A DNA stretch of 64,000 bases from Bacillus sp. BA3 (lineage in GTDB: Bacteria; Bacillota; Bacilli; Bacillales; DSM-1321): contig PIZR01000004.1 in NCBI GenBank assembly GCA_002835675.1, positions 149,381-213,380 of the forward strand, given 5' to 3'. The notes under the pieces were generated by a model. It was not told the origin of the DNA and searched no databases. It saw only the letters and a list, made by a program, of their open reading frames with translations. This document shows, one piece after another, positions 47,182 through 57,300 of the stretch. A program made the translations under genes and the position numbers. Every line of letters starts with the position of its first letter. Positions within the stretch are counted from its first letter, which is position 1.

Positions 47182-47760
47182 ATGCAGAATAAAAATTATT
47201 CTATGAAAGAAGCAATGATTTTTAGTCAACGAATTGCACAATTAAGCAAAGCATTATGGAAATCAATTGAAAAAGATTGGCAGCAATGGATCAAGCCCTA
47301 TGATTTAAATATCAATGAGCACCATATCCTTTGGATTGCCTACCATCTTAATGGCTCTTCCATTTCAGATGTTGCAAAATTTGGGGTCATGCATGTTTCT
47401 ACGGCATTTAATTTTTCAAAAAAATTAGAGGAACGCGGGTACTTAACATTTTCAAAAAAAGAAAATGACAAAAGGAATACCTATATAGAGATCACAGCGG
47501 AAGGTGAAAAAATCCTACTTGACTTAATGGAGACATATGACCCAAGTAAGAACTCTGCTTTCTCGGGTGCACTCCCACTGCGTGAGCTTTATGGCAAGTT
47601 TCCGGATATGATTGAAATGATGGCCATCATCCGAAATATATACGGTGAAGACTTCATGCAAATCTTTGAACGATCCTTCGATAACATCGATCAGGAGTTT
47701 ACTGACGTGGAGGGTAAAATCACAAAAAAAAAGATAGAGAAAGAAACTGAGCCAGTTTAA
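47182..47760 (+). CDS. scoC: Transition-state regulator ScoC/Hpr (MarR family)
   Basis: 192-aa winged-helix repressor of extracellular protease, sporulation and transport genes in the transition phase. Diagnostic sequence: [81 protein letters not shown], almost unchanged in the family. AAGTAGGTG precedes the ATG. It is slightly shorter than the 203-aa B. subtilis protein. Confidence 0.94.
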   Translation: MQNKNYSMKEAMIFSQRIAQLSKALWKSIEKDWQQWIKPYDLNINEHHILWIAYHLNGSSISDVAKFGVMHVSTAFNFSKKLEERGYLTFSKKENDKRNTYIEITAEGEKILLDLMETYDPSKNSAFSGALPLRELYGKFPDMIEMMAIIRNIYGEDFMQIFERSFDNIDQEFTDVEGKITKKKIEKETEPV

Positions 47761-47762
47761 TC

Positions 47763-48089
47763 TCATACTCTATCCATTTCCTTCATGAATGATACATATA
47801 ACCCCTGTGCGAGGCATGCATCAATGCATTCCTTTGTGGTTATTTTTGGATTAACCTTTCTTTCAAATTGATTAAAAAGCGGTCGAAAGTTCATATACCC
47901 TTCCGCTTTTTCTATTTCATAGCGTTTGCTCAAGATATCACATGTTTCCAATAATTCTTCCGCTTCCTTCTTCGTGAAATTTTTTTCCACAAATAGATAG
48001 TCCAACTTGGCCTCCGGATTGCGTATAAGGTTCAACAAAAGCCGTTGATGAAAACGGAGTATTTCTATTTCTTCATTTATATTTTTCAT
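47763..48089 (-). CDS. yhaI: DUF1878 family protein YhaI
   Basis: 108-aa, mostly helical, charged protein (EEIEILRFHQRLLLNLI...FTKKEAEELLETCDILSKRYE) of the DUF1878 family. Convergent with scoC with only 2 bp between stops. Position matches YhaI. Function unknown. Confidence 0.85.
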   Translation of the reverse strand: MKNINEEIEILRFHQRLLLNLIRNPEAKLDYLFVEKNFTKKEAEELLETCDILSKRYEIEKAEGYMNFRPLFNQFERKVNPKITTKECIDACLAQGLYVSFMKEMDRV

Positions 48090-48331
48090 ACATCACTAAT
48101 CCCCAATCGATCATTCAATTTAACATAAAAGCTTATAACCAATTTTTGATTTTTCACACTCAGTAATCCTTCTTATCCCTGGTTCAGAACCTGGCATGAA
48201 TTGCCCTTAGCCATGCTTACACACTAAAGTGATTTTATCTTAAATTTAATCCAAGAATTTCATTGCTTTTTCCACCCATTCATCGTAATGTATGTAAGTA
48301 AATTCAACAGCTTTGGAGGGCTGATTTCGAA

Positions 48332-48871
48332 ATGAATTCGTGGAAAACAATTGACGTGGCAAAACAATATGGGAATTGCCGTCTGCTCTTTTTTTCAGTT
48401 TTTACTATATTGATGTCTTTTGTTCTGATCTATACATTATTTAGTGTCTTTTCAACCCATGTTATTTTGTATGGCGATCAAACAATGGTATTTTTTAGCC
48501 TATTGCTCTTATTATATCCTGTTCACAAACTATTACACTATTTACCGTTACGATTATTATGTAAAAAAGTAAAAACTTCTTGGTCCTTGAAGTGGAACGT
48601 TGTGCTTACATGCAGAGTCAATGTGCATGATCCGATTCGAAAGCATCTTTATCTCTTGACCCTAGTGTTGCCTTTCTTCATTATGTCGGTCATATTGATT
48701 GGTTGTGCCCTTAGCTTTCCGCATTACATCCATTATTTCACTATTTTATTATCTCTGCACACCGGATTATGCGTATCGGATTTTATTTATATAAAAAATC
48801 TGGTTGGTTCCCCAAGGCATTCTTTTATCGAGGAACATCTCGAAGGATACGATATACTTATTCAAAAGTGA
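48332..48871 (+). CDS. DUF3267 membrane protein (YhaJ-like)
   Basis: 179 aa with about four membrane segments. The YPVHKLLHYLP motif corresponds to the HExxH-like site of DUF3267 putative zincins, but glutamate is replaced (HKLLH), so catalysis is doubtful. GGAGGG precedes the start. Position between yhaI and prsA agrees with YhaJ of B. subtilis. Function unknown. Confidence 0.72.
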   Translation: MNSWKTIDVAKQYGNCRLLFFSVFTILMSFVLIYTLFSVFSTHVILYGDQTMVFFSLLLLLYPVHKLLHYLPLRLLCKKVKTSWSLKWNVVLTCRVNVHDPIRKHLYLLTLVLPFFIMSVILIGCALSFPHYIHYFTILLSLHTGLCVSDFIYIKNLVGSPRHSFIEEHLEGYDILIQK

Positions 48872-48887
48872 TTTCTTATTTATCCAT

Positions 48888-48923
48888 AAAGATACCTGAT
48901 AAGATTTTTAGGTATCTTTTTTC
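48888..48923 (+). terminator. Terminator of the YhaJ-like gene
   Basis: AAAGATACCT...AGGTATCTTTTTT hairpin. Confidence 0.82.
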
Positions 48924-48979
48924 ATTATAATTTGGTATCGTATTTATACATGATGTTTTGCAAGGAGGGATTTTAGGTT

Positions 48980-49162
48980 TTGATCTCGTTCTGGTTTATT
49001 ATTTTTGCTATTTTGATCCTTTATAATATTAATAGAATGACAAACTCTTTATGCATTCAAAAGGAAATTGCTGAAGACCGGCAGCCTAAAGTATTCAGGA
49101 CCATTAATGTATTAATTACTATTATGTTATTATCCTCCTATATTGAAATTTTGTATACGTAG
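48980..49162 (+). CDS. Small hypothetical membrane protein
   Basis: 60 aa with two hydrophobic helices separated by a short charged loop (EIAEDRQPKVFR). The start is TTG with AAGGAGG about 12 bases upstream. Unrecognised; placed between yhaJ and prsA where other bacilli also carry tiny genes. Confidence 0.55.
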   Translation: MISFWFIIFAILILYNINRMTNSLCIQKEIAEDRQPKVFRTINVLITIMLLSSYIEILYT

Positions 49163-49235
49163 AGATGAGCAACAAATGATGACCATCATTTGTTACATAC
49201 ATTGGTGATACCCGGAGCATTATCCACATAAAGAA

Positions 49236-49266
49236 AAAGGGCGAAGCAACAGCTTCGCCTTTTGTT
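49236..49266. terminator. Bidirectional terminator
   Basis: AAAAGGGCGAAGC/GCTTCGCCTTTT hairpin between the small plus-strand gene and the minus-strand YjcZ gene. Confidence 0.8.
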
Positions 49267-49273
49267 TATGGGC

Positions 49274-49357
49274 TTATAACCAAGAAGCTCCAATGATGAT
49301 TAACAGGATGAAAAGAACGACAATTAGAGCAAAGCCTCCACCTATTCCTCCAGACAT
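49274..49357 (-). CDS. YjcZ-family small spore protein, copy 1
   Basis: 27 aa: MSGGIGGGFALIVVLFILLIIIGASWL. AAAGGAGGAAG lies seven bases before the ATG. The glycine-rich start followed by G-F-A-L-I-V-V-L-F-I-L-L-I-I-x-G-A defines the YjcZ sporulation family, tiny spore membrane proteins. Confidence 0.85.
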   Translation of the reverse strand: MSGGIGGGFALIVVLFILLIIIGASWL

Positions 49358-49542
49358 TGATCTTCCTCCTTTCCATTCTTAAGTAATAGTATCTTCATGC
49401 ACACTCTTATATCCGCCAAAAGGAATCCATTCCTTTCCTAGCTTGAGAATCACTTCAATCTTTTTTGTTGAGCGGCTACCCTATCCTATTCAACTCCATG
49501 GCAAAAGGAGTGGGCTCTTTCCATTATTAATTTTGCAGCCGA

Positions 49543-49626
49543 TTAGCAAAAGGCTGCTCCTACAATTATTAATAAAATGAATAACACCACTAACAAAGCG
49601 AAGCCCCCGTTAAATCCATTACCCAT
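49543..49626 (-). CDS. YjcZ-family small spore protein, copy 2
   Basis: 27 aa: MGNGFNGGFALLVVLFILLIIVGAAFC, behind GGGGGTAGCATA. Near-copy of the gene 190 bp downstream, a local duplication in the same orientation. An obvious sigma-E/K promoter was not identified. Confidence 0.85.
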   Translation of the reverse strand: MGNGFNGGFALLVVLFILLIIVGAAFC

Positions 49627-49826
49627 TATGCTACCCCCTTTTGTTGTCCTCGATTTATCATATGTAATGGATTAATATCTGGGTAGGCGAACACCCATTT
49701 TTCAAAAAATTCTTATTCATGCACCAATATATTATTTTTTGTAAAGTAACCAGAATATGTTATAGTTAATTTTGTGGAAATACGAAAAAATAGCAAACAA
49801 GAAACTTATAACTAGGAGTTGTTTTT

Positions 49827-50693
49827 ATGAAGAAGTGGGCATTATCGATTGCTGTTACTGCAGGGCTGATCGGACTTACAGCATGCAACAGCGACAAGGA
49901 AGCAGTCGTTGAAACTAAAGCGGGGGATATAACTAAAGAAGAATTTTACAATGTAATGAAAGACCGTTATGGTGAAACCGTTCTTCAAGAACTTGTTTAT
50001 GAAAAAGTTCTTTCTGAAAAATATACAGTAACGGATAAAGAAGTTAAAGCTAAAACGGACGAACTTAAAGAGCAAATGGGTGAAAACTTCGAAACGGCCC
50101 TTGCCTCTTCCGGATATAAGAGCGAAGATGATCTTAAACGTGCACTTAAAATCGGCATGCTTCAAGAAAAAGCAGCCGTTGCCGATATAAAAGTTAAAGA
50201 AGCTGATGTGAAAAAAGCTTATGAAGACTATAAACCGCAAATCAAAGCGAGACATATTCTAGTGGAAGACCAAAAAACAGCCAACGAAGTTAAAGCTAAA
50301 TTGGACAAAGGCGAAGACTTCGCTAAACTTGCAAAAGAATATTCAACAGACACAGGCACAGCTGAAAAAGGCGGGGAGCTAGGCTGGTTCGGACAAGGTG
50401 AAATGGTTCCTGCATTTGAAGAGCAAGCTTACAAAATGAAGAAAGATGAAATCAGCAAGCCGATTAAATCCGATTATGGCTACCACATCATCCAACTTCT
50501 TGATACAAAAGAAAAAGAATCATACGAAGATATGAAAAAAGATCTTGAATATGATTTGAAAGTCGCTCAAATTGACCAAACTAAAGTTCAGGACATTTTG
50601 AATTCAGAAGTCAAAAAAGCGGACGTGAAGATTAAAGACGAAGATCTAAAAGATGCAATCACTTCCGGTGACGCAGCCAATGCTGAAAAATAA
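49827..50693 (+). CDS. prsA: Foldase lipoprotein PrsA
   Basis: 288-aa peptidyl-prolyl isomerase that folds exported proteins on the outer face of the membrane. Lipobox LTAC with C20 as the lipidated residue; SurA-like N-domain; parvulin (PpiC) domain about 130-230 with [10 protein letters not shown] and [20 protein letters not shown]; lysine-rich C-terminal extension. AGGAGTTG precedes the ATG. Confidence 0.94.
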   Translation: MKKWALSIAVTAGLIGLTACNSDKEAVVETKAGDITKEEFYNVMKDRYGETVLQELVYEKVLSEKYTVTDKEVKAKTDELKEQMGENFETALASSGYKSEDDLKRALKIGMLQEKAAVADIKVKEADVKKAYEDYKPQIKARHILVEDQKTANEVKAKLDKGEDFAKLAKEYSTDTGTAEKGGELGWFGQGEMVPAFEEQAYKMKKDEISKPIKSDYGYHIIQLLDTKEKESYEDMKKDLEYDLKVAQIDQTKVQDILNSEVKKADVKIKDEDLKDAITSGDAANAEK

Positions 50694-50702
50694 TTGAATA
50701 GT

Positions 50703-50737
50703 AAAAAGCGACAGGACTTTGCCTGTCGCTTTTTTTT
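50703..50737 (+). terminator. Terminator of prsA
   Basis: AAAGCGACAGG...CCTGTCGCTTTTTTTT hairpin. Confidence 0.9.
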
Positions 50738-50748
50738 CATGGTTCGAG

Positions 50749-50931
50749 CTATGCTCCCTGATTTATATCCTTTTTACGCCTCTCGCGTTCTTCTTCCATG
50801 CGTTCAATGTACTTCTGACCTTCCTTCTCAATCCAAGCATCATCTATGAGGCGTTCCTGCCTAGCTGTCCAAATTGACATGACTGCACTGACGATTATCC
50901 CAATAAACACGAACCAGATCCAAATTGGCAT
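50749..50931 (-). CDS. yhaL: Sporulation protein YhaL
   Basis: 60 aa: one N-terminal membrane helix (MPIWIWFVFIGIIVSAVMSIW) then a charged tail with DDAWIEKEGQKYIERMEEERERRK. This is the YhaL pattern, and prsA-yhaL-yhaM order matches B. subtilis. I use the second ATG, eight bases after GGGAGG; the first lies only two bases after it. Confidence 0.82.
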   Translation of the reverse strand: MPIWIWFVFIGIIVSAVMSIWTARQERLIDDAWIEKEGQKYIERMEEERERRKKDINQGA

Positions 50932-50994
50932 GTCCATTCCCTCCCAAAAAATCTACTATTCATTTACTAGAGAATATGCGCGAACAAATAAAAT

Positions 50995-51029
50995 ATGCTT
51001 CTTTCTCCATCGAGAAAGAAGCATATTTC
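50995..51029 (-). terminator. Terminator of yhaM
   Basis: ATATGCTTCTTTCTC...GAGAAAGAAGCATAT with TTTATTT on the minus strand. Confidence 0.82.
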
Positions 51030-51030
51030 A

Positions 51031-51969
51031 TTAAAATGTTGGTTTATAGAATGAACGATTATCGAGTGCGAAAACTCTTTCCGTAAATTCACCCGGTTTC
51101 ACTTTTTCCAAGGCCCGGTCCATCATATTTATCTTGGCATCCATATTATCAATATAATGCAGCACTTCCGCTTCCCTAACCATTGGCGGCTTGGGACTGC
51201 CCCACTCAGCTTTACCATGGTGGCTTAGTATCAGGTGCTTAAGAATCATGATTTCTTCCGCTTCAATGCCCAATTCCTCTGCAGCTTTACCGACTTCATT
51301 CACCATGATGGTGATGTGCCCCAACAAGTTCCCTTCCACTGTATAAACAGTCGAAACAGGTCCAGATAGCTCATGTACCTTTCCAAGGTCATGCAGAATG
51401 ACTCCTGCATACAAAAGATCCTTATTGAGCGAAGGATATAGGGTTGAAATGGCCTTAGCCAGCCCTAGCATCGATACAACGTGATAGGCCAGTCCCGACA
51501 TATACTCATGATGGTTCTTGGTAGCAGCAGGAAACGTCAGGAATTCATTCTGATATTTTTTAATGAGGTGCCTAGTCACCCTTTGGATATTCGGATTCCT
51601 CATTTCAAAAATGAATTGAGTGATGGTTTCCATCATTTCTTCCTGACTTAAAGGCGCCGTTTGAATTAAATCGGCTTTCGTGACCCCATCAGTATCTGAA
51701 GTAATTCTAATGTTACGGATTTTCAATTGGCTGCGTCCTCGATAATTCTGGACTTCCCCTTGAACTTTCACCGTAGCTTCCGCACTGTATGTTTTCTCAT
51801 CAACCTCGGAAACATCCCATAGCTTTGCCTCGATCTCCCCGGTTTTATCGCACAAAATCAATGTTAAAAACGGCTTTCCATTACTTGCCACCGCTTTTGT
51901 GCTCGTTTTAATGTACATATATATGTCTACTACTTCACCAATTCCGTAGTGTATGATCCCATTTCCCAT
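51031..51969 (-). CDS. yhaM: 3'-5' exoribonuclease YhaM
   Basis: 312 aa: N-terminal OB-fold nucleic-acid-binding domain ([23 protein letters not shown]...) and C-terminal HD domain with [12 protein letters not shown] and [21 protein letters not shown]. YhaM trims RNA and DNA 3' ends. Start at MGNGI behind GGAGGC. Length matches the family. Confidence 0.93.
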   Translation of the reverse strand: MGNGIIHYGIGEVVDIYMYIKTSTKAVASNGKPFLTLILCDKTGEIEAKLWDVSEVDEKTYSAEATVKVQGEVQNYRGRSQLKIRNIRITSDTDGVTKADLIQTAPLSQEEMMETITQFIFEMRNPNIQRVTRHLIKKYQNEFLTFPAATKNHHEYMSGLAYHVVSMLGLAKAISTLYPSLNKDLLYAGVILHDLGKVHELSGPVSTVYTVEGNLLGHITIMVNEVGKAAEELGIEAEEIMILKHLILSHHGKAEWGSPKPPMVREAEVLHYIDNMDAKINMMDRALEKVKPGEFTERVFALDNRSFYKPTF

Positions 51970-52088
51970 GCGACTGCCTCCGTTCAATTAAATATCAACA
52001 TTATAACATACCAATCTCGTTAATGCGTTTAGTTTTCGATAATAAGTGATGGACAATGGACAGGCTGACCTTCTCTCTTATCACTCCA

Positions 52089-52121
52089 CAAAAAAACCAG
52101 GCTTGACCCCAAGCCTGGCTC
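52089..52121 (-). terminator. Terminator of the ferric reductase gene
   Basis: CCAGGCTTG...CAAGCCTGG followed by seven T on the minus strand, 17 bp after the TGA at 52138 rather than after the premature stop. Confidence 0.82.
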
Positions 52122-52137
52122 TCCAATCAAATCTATT

Positions 52138-52835
52138 TCAACAGTTTTTGTTCGGACAATACGCGCACTTGTCCTGGCCGTCAATTCGGTAATATAAACA
52201 GCATGTCACCCGTTTATAAGGATTCATGGACTCCGGAACACTTTTTTCCCAATGAATCGTTTAAAGGGGGAACGCGGTTCAATATTCAGCCATACTTCAT
52301 CTTCAAGCAGTTTTTCAATGTCCTTTTCAACTCGCGTCTTTATATCAGTCTGCTTCAATAACTCACTATACATCCATACCGTATAGCTCCAAATATTTTC
52401 CCAGAGTACTAGTTTTGATATTTTAGCAGTTCCGGAAAAGAAGCGAATGGCATCAGCACCAAAGCTGCTCAATATGGAATGGAGGGCAGAAGGGCTTTCC
52501 TTTTCCGAGACATTGCTCCAACTGTTAGTTTTCAGTAAAAAGTTCGGGAGCCAATGTTCATCTTCCTGATCATCCAAAACACCAATATCCAGAAGTCTGC
52601 CTTCCCAGATAAGCCGATGTTTGCTTAACATGTAAAATTGTGCCGTGACAAAAAAAGCATAGCGTCTGAACCACATTGAAATGGCTACCCCTGACGCTTC
52701 CGCCCCAGTCCGGGCTTGTGCATACTGAATAAGTTCATCAGCATGATTGAAGGTCTTGGAAACTTTGGCCTCATCTCGGAAGGATATGCGGTATCCTTGC
52801 AGCTCTTTTTCCATGGATGGTGTGAGTTTATGCAT
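52138..52835 (-). pseudogene. FhuF-like siderophore-iron reductase, frameshifted
   Basis: The first frame gives 203 aa ending at 52224 (...KRFIGKKVFRSP). In the other frame the sequence continues PESMNPYKRVTCCLYYRIDG and then CAYCPNKNC, ending at 52138. That tail carries the CC-x10-C-x2-C ligands of the [2Fe-2S] cluster, essential in FhuF reductases. A -1 shift near 52238-52262 (A6 run or the TTTAAA just upstream) would join them. It could be a mutation, an assembly error or recoding. The start overlaps the upstream ATPase stop by 8 bp. Confidence 0.75.
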
Positions 52836-53652
52836 TGGCCAGCGCTTTTACCTGACTTTGGGCGTAGCGGCCTTTACCAAACGGGACGCACATGGGACTG
52901 CCGAAAATTGGATCAAAGGATATTTGGCAGTCCATGCTGAATACATGCTGTACCAATTCAGGGGTGATGATATCCTCTGGCCGGCCTTGAGCATGTATCG
53001 CCCCATCTTTAAGTGCCACCAGATTATCCGCATAACGGCAAGCTAAATTCAAATCATGAAGCACCATCACGATCGTTCTGTTCTCAAACTCATTCAAGTC
53101 GAACAATAAGTCCAAAATCTCGATTTGATGGGTCATATCAAGATATGTAGTCGGCTCATCCAATAATATGATGTCCGTATCCTGAGCCAGCGTCATGGCT
53201 ATCCATGCCCGTTGCTTCTGGCCTCCCGATAATTCATCGACTGCCTGATCCTTTAAATCGGTCAGGTTCGTTGCTTCGATCGCCTTTTGAACTTTTTCTT
53301 CATCCACGGAACTCCACTGTTTCAACCAACTTTGATAAGGATATCTTCCTTGTTTAACAAGCTGATATACTGTAAGCCCTTCAGGGGCAACCGGGGATTG
53401 TGGAAGAATCGCCATCTTTCTTGCTACATCCTTCGATGACATGGTCGAAATCGCTTTGCCTTCGAGCAAAACTGAGCCGGATTGAGGTTTTAACAATCGG
53501 GCAACAGACCTTAGAAGTGTTGATTTTCCACATCCATTAGCACCGATGAATACGGTGATTTCCCCTTTGGGTATTTCTATATTCATATCATTTATAATTA
53601 ATTTATCACCATAACCGAGCGATAAAGACTGTGTGTTAATAGCTGGTCGCAT
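52828..53652 (-). CDS. Siderophore ABC transporter ATP-binding protein (FecE/FhuC type)
   Basis: 274-aa ATPase. Walker A GANGCGKST at 37-45, Q-loop ILPQSP, signature LSGGQKQRA, Walker B DIILLDEPTTYLDM and H-loop VLHDLN. The GRYPYQSWLKQW segment is typical of iron-siderophore ATPases such as YusV. No permease or binding protein is adjacent, so it probably serves transporters encoded elsewhere. GGGGAG precedes the ATG. A Fur box lies upstream. Confidence 0.9.
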   Translation of the reverse strand: MRPAINTQSLSLGYGDKLIINDMNIEIPKGEITVFIGANGCGKSTLLRSVARLLKPQSGSVLLEGKAISTMSSKDVARKMAILPQSPVAPEGLTVYQLVKQGRYPYQSWLKQWSSVDEEKVQKAIEATNLTDLKDQAVDELSGGQKQRAWIAMTLAQDTDIILLDEPTTYLDMTHQIEILDLLFDLNEFENRTIVMVLHDLNLACRYADNLVALKDGAIHAQGRPEDIITPELVQHVFSMDCQISFDPIFGSPMCVPFGKGRYAQSQVKALANA

Positions 53653-53690
53653 TAAAATACTCCCCTTTTAGTCTAATAATACCAGTTTAA

Positions 53691-53705
53691 TGAAAATGAT
53701 TCTCA
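53691..53705 (-). promoter_or_regulatory. Fur box
   Basis: TGAAAATGATTCTCA matches the 7-1-7 Fur consensus TGATAATNATTATCA at 13 of 15 positions, 38 bp upstream of the ATPase start. Predicts iron-repressed expression. Confidence 0.75.
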
Positions 53706-53904
53706 CTGTCAATCTTAAAAAAGAATATAAACCAAAAACTCCATGTCCCATTCCTGTTTGATTCATTAAAGTGAATGCTCTTTTAAAGATATGAAGCTTC
53801 CTTTGGAAACATTAATGCCATTTTCCCATACCATGCATGTAGCTTCCCGATTCATCAGTGCGTGCTTCTCCGCTGGACTAGCCTCTTCTCCATTTAGGGA
53901 AAAA

Positions 53905-53932
53905 AAAGCCCTCCATATGGAGAGCTTTTTAA
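53905..53932 (-). terminator. Terminator of the HExxH gene
   Basis: AAAGC-CTCCAT/ATGGAG-GCTTT hairpin with a T-run on the minus strand, overlapping the gene end by 4 bp. Confidence 0.65.
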
Positions 53933-54351
53933 CCTACCAGCAGGCGATTTGTACAATGTGCCAAGGATTCATCCCTAATGAAGGTAAATAAATCCTGATC
54001 GATAAAAGGAATTAATCCTTCTGCAATATTCCATGCATTGACCTCTATTTGATAAAGGATTTCTGATTTTCCTGTACTGTGTAGCTCCTCACTAAGCACA
54101 GCGAGATCAGGGTCTGATGCGTGGCCCATCTCATGTGTAAGGATCACCCATGTATACTCCTCAAGCCTTGCAAGCGAGCCTAGGGAGCGCTCACACTGAA
54201 TTTCGATATCTCTCTCATATAAAGTGATGCTATGTCCTTTGGCGGAATATTTTCCCCCAACACACCGTTTACCAGGAAACTCCTTTTCGATGATTAACTT
54301 CAAAGAAGAATCATGGTGGCTTACAAACTCATTCATATTCAATGACTTCAC
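53929..54351 (-). CDS. Hypothetical HExxH (zincin-like) protein
   Basis: 140-aa soluble protein with WVILTHEMGHASDPDL around residue 75, an HExxH motif with nearby acidic residues; a downstream E (YQIEVNAWNIAEG) could be a third ligand. No signal peptide or membrane helix. The start may be the GTG used here or ATG 54336. I do not recognise a named family; a zinc-dependent peptidase is possible. It lies 27 bp after the yhaN stop on the same strand. Confidence 0.65.
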   Translation of the reverse strand: MKSLNMNEFVSHHDSSLKLIIEKEFPGKRCVGGKYSAKGHSITLYERDIEIQCERSLGSLARLEEYTWVILTHEMGHASDPDLAVLSEELHSTGKSEILYQIEVNAWNIAEGLIPFIDQDLFTFIRDESLAHCTNRLLVG

Positions 54352-54377
54352 TCTCTTTATCTATAGTTTAAAACCCA

Positions 54378-57300
54378 TTATATTTCAGGGATGATCAAAT
54401 CATTCATATCCTGGCGCAATACGGGGCTGGATAGACGAATCACTTGATTTTCGCTAAAGTGCTCCATTATATATCGGTGACAAGTAAAAAATAAAATTTG
54501 CCGCTTTTCCGAAACTTTTTTCAATAACTCGAGCATCCGTTTTGTCCTTTCCGCATCAAAATTGACGAAACTATCATCAATGATGAGAGGGAATGAATCA
54601 TTTTCAAAAGTATGGTCAGCAAGTGCAAGCCTTAGGGAAACATAAATTTGCTCTGCTGTTCCGCGACTGACCTCTTCAACCCTGAAACTCAAACCATCAT
54701 TGCGCTGTACCCAAATTCCTTCACCCGACTGATCAAGTATGATCTTACGATAGCTCCCATTCGTTAAAAAGGAAAAGTGCCGCTCGGCATCAGCGATGAC
54801 CTTCGGTAGGCGTTCCCTTTTATATCGGTCCAATGTTTTATTCAATAAGCTTTTGGCTATTGCCAATTTCGCCCATTCCTTCGCCTCTTCGTTAAAAGCA
54901 GCTTTTTCTTCATGAAAACGATGAAGTAAATCATCATAAATCCCTGAAACTTCAAGCTGTTTTATCTTATGCCTCGCATCCGCCTGCTTCTCTAATAAGT
55001 GGGATTTCACCTTTACAGAATCCTTCCGCTTCCGTTCTAAATTTTCAAATGTATAAGTATTGATCTCCTGTTTTAAGTAAGTTCGGATTTGATCAGGCAG
55101 CATTCTGGATTGCCCAATTTGAATGGCAATCAAATCAAGCTGTTTTTGTAAAGTGATTTTCTTTTCGGACAATGCTGCGTCATGCCTGAATTCTTCCTCG
55201 TCCTTGGCCTTCGCTAACTTAAAAAGCATTTCCATTTCTGCATCAAGATAGCCATTTTCCATCTTCAGCTGCTCGATTTCGTTCGTCAAACGACTTCGTT
55301 CCTGCATCCATTGCGTTAGTTGAACGGAGAATTCAACCGCTTTATTCAATTCCCGCTTCAATAGGCCAATCGCTTCCCGCCATGTGGATGGTTCAAAATC
55401 AAGGCTGTGTGCAAAATGAAATAAAGCCTTTGATTTACCCTCAAATTCTGCCTGCAGAAAATTATGCCTCTTGATTGATTCATATTTCCTATCAACGGCT
55501 TCCTTCCATTTCTCAAGAAGTTCAAATACAGATTCAAGATTGATTTCCATTCCGGAATAAGACAGACCCCAACCGCTTAAGATGCTCCTCAATTCTTTAT
55601 CCAACCGGTCCCTTCTAGCTTCCCAATCGGCATACTCCTGAATGGTCGATTCAAACGCTTCCTCCCTTTCTTCATATTTGAAACTTTCACTTTCAAAACG
55701 CCTTTGGAGACGTTGGTCCAGTTCAAGCAGCCGACCCATCGACTCTCCTTCACTCCCCCTATTGGTCTCACTCCCAATTGCTGCCCTTTTCCTTTTCATC
55801 TCATCCAATTGCCTGATATACCCGGACAATACATCATCACCTTTAAAAAGATACCTGGAAACCGCAAACAGAACAGCCACGGCTAGTAGTATCATCCCCA
55901 ACAAAATCTGTTCACTGAAATAACTTCCAATAGCACCTAAACAAAGAAGTGCTATTAAACTGCCATTCATGATATGTGAACGTTTGCGATTATCCGCTTC
56001 CTTCTTCCTCTGTAATGCCAATTGCTTTTCAAGTTCAAGTATTTGTTCATCAAGTATAAGCGATTGTGCTGCTTCAAATTCGATGTTATTCTGCTTGTTG
56101 TATATGGACTCCAGCTCGATTCTTTTTTCATCTGGCATTAACTGGGCCTTTATCTCCTTCAAGCGGGCTTCTGTCGTTTCCAAACTTCCCTTTTGCAGTT
56201 CATATTTCTCATCAAGCTGCTTTTTATCATTTTGGAGTTGATGCTTTTCCCTCTCAGCCCTTTTCACCTTTTCCTTCATGAATGTACTGATATCCAGTTT
56301 TCTTATTTCATCATCAGAAACATCCAAGAATAATTCCTGCTTCACCTTTTCGATATTCTTTTCTTCCAACAGCCTTTCGTGTTCCGCTTTTCTCATATCC
56401 AGCTCGAGCTTCTCCAGCAATGTTCCTTGATCGATTGCATGTTCAATTTGCTCTTTATGCTCCTTGATGAACGGATTGATTTCGATTTCCGTGAGTTTGC
56501 CCTCAAGTTTGTCCTTTTTCTCAGTCAATGCCGCAAGTTGGGCTTTCATGGGCATTCCAACTGCCTGTAGCTGTTCAAGTCTTTTTAAGCCATCAACAGG
56601 AAAACTCACATCCGGAATTTTACTTATTTCGGCCTCAAGTTCCCCCTGTTCTTCAACCAATGGTTTAATTCGCAAAAAAGTACTCACGTTAACAAGGTTT
56701 TCTTCTATCTCTTGAATATCTTCCGTGACTTTGTAGAGCTCCTCCTTAAGTTTTGCTTCCTCCTGAAGTAATGCCGTATACGACTGCTGTTCTTCTTCTG
56801 ATGCTTTCACCTTTTTCTGCAATTCCTTAAGTTCTTTCAATCTCACATTCAGTAAAGGTTTTTGGCCTGATGGCTTGAACCTCGAATCGAGCTCTTTTTG
56901 CAATTTCGTTTCGGCTTCAAGAAGTTTATCATTCCCGATCAGCCCAGCTGAAAGCAGATATTTACTCATGGTCCCTTCACTTAGTGTATGTAATCCCTGC
57001 AGCCCTTGAAGGTCGAAAGAAAAAATGGCTTGGTAATAGTTTTTATCAACTCCATGGAGAATCTCATTCAATTCTTCCTCGCCGCCGACCCTTCCATCCT
57101 CGAAGGTCAATTTTACATCGCCAGTAGCTTTTCCCTTCACACGTTCAATAACGATTTCCCCATCTTTTTTTGTTATGAGACTGAGCCTTCCCCCATATTT
57201 GGCATGCATTTTGGGCTCGTAACGCGGTTCGTTTTGAACCTTTGTCGGAAAACCAAACAGCATACTATGAATGAAGGACATGATGGTTGACTTGCCCGAT

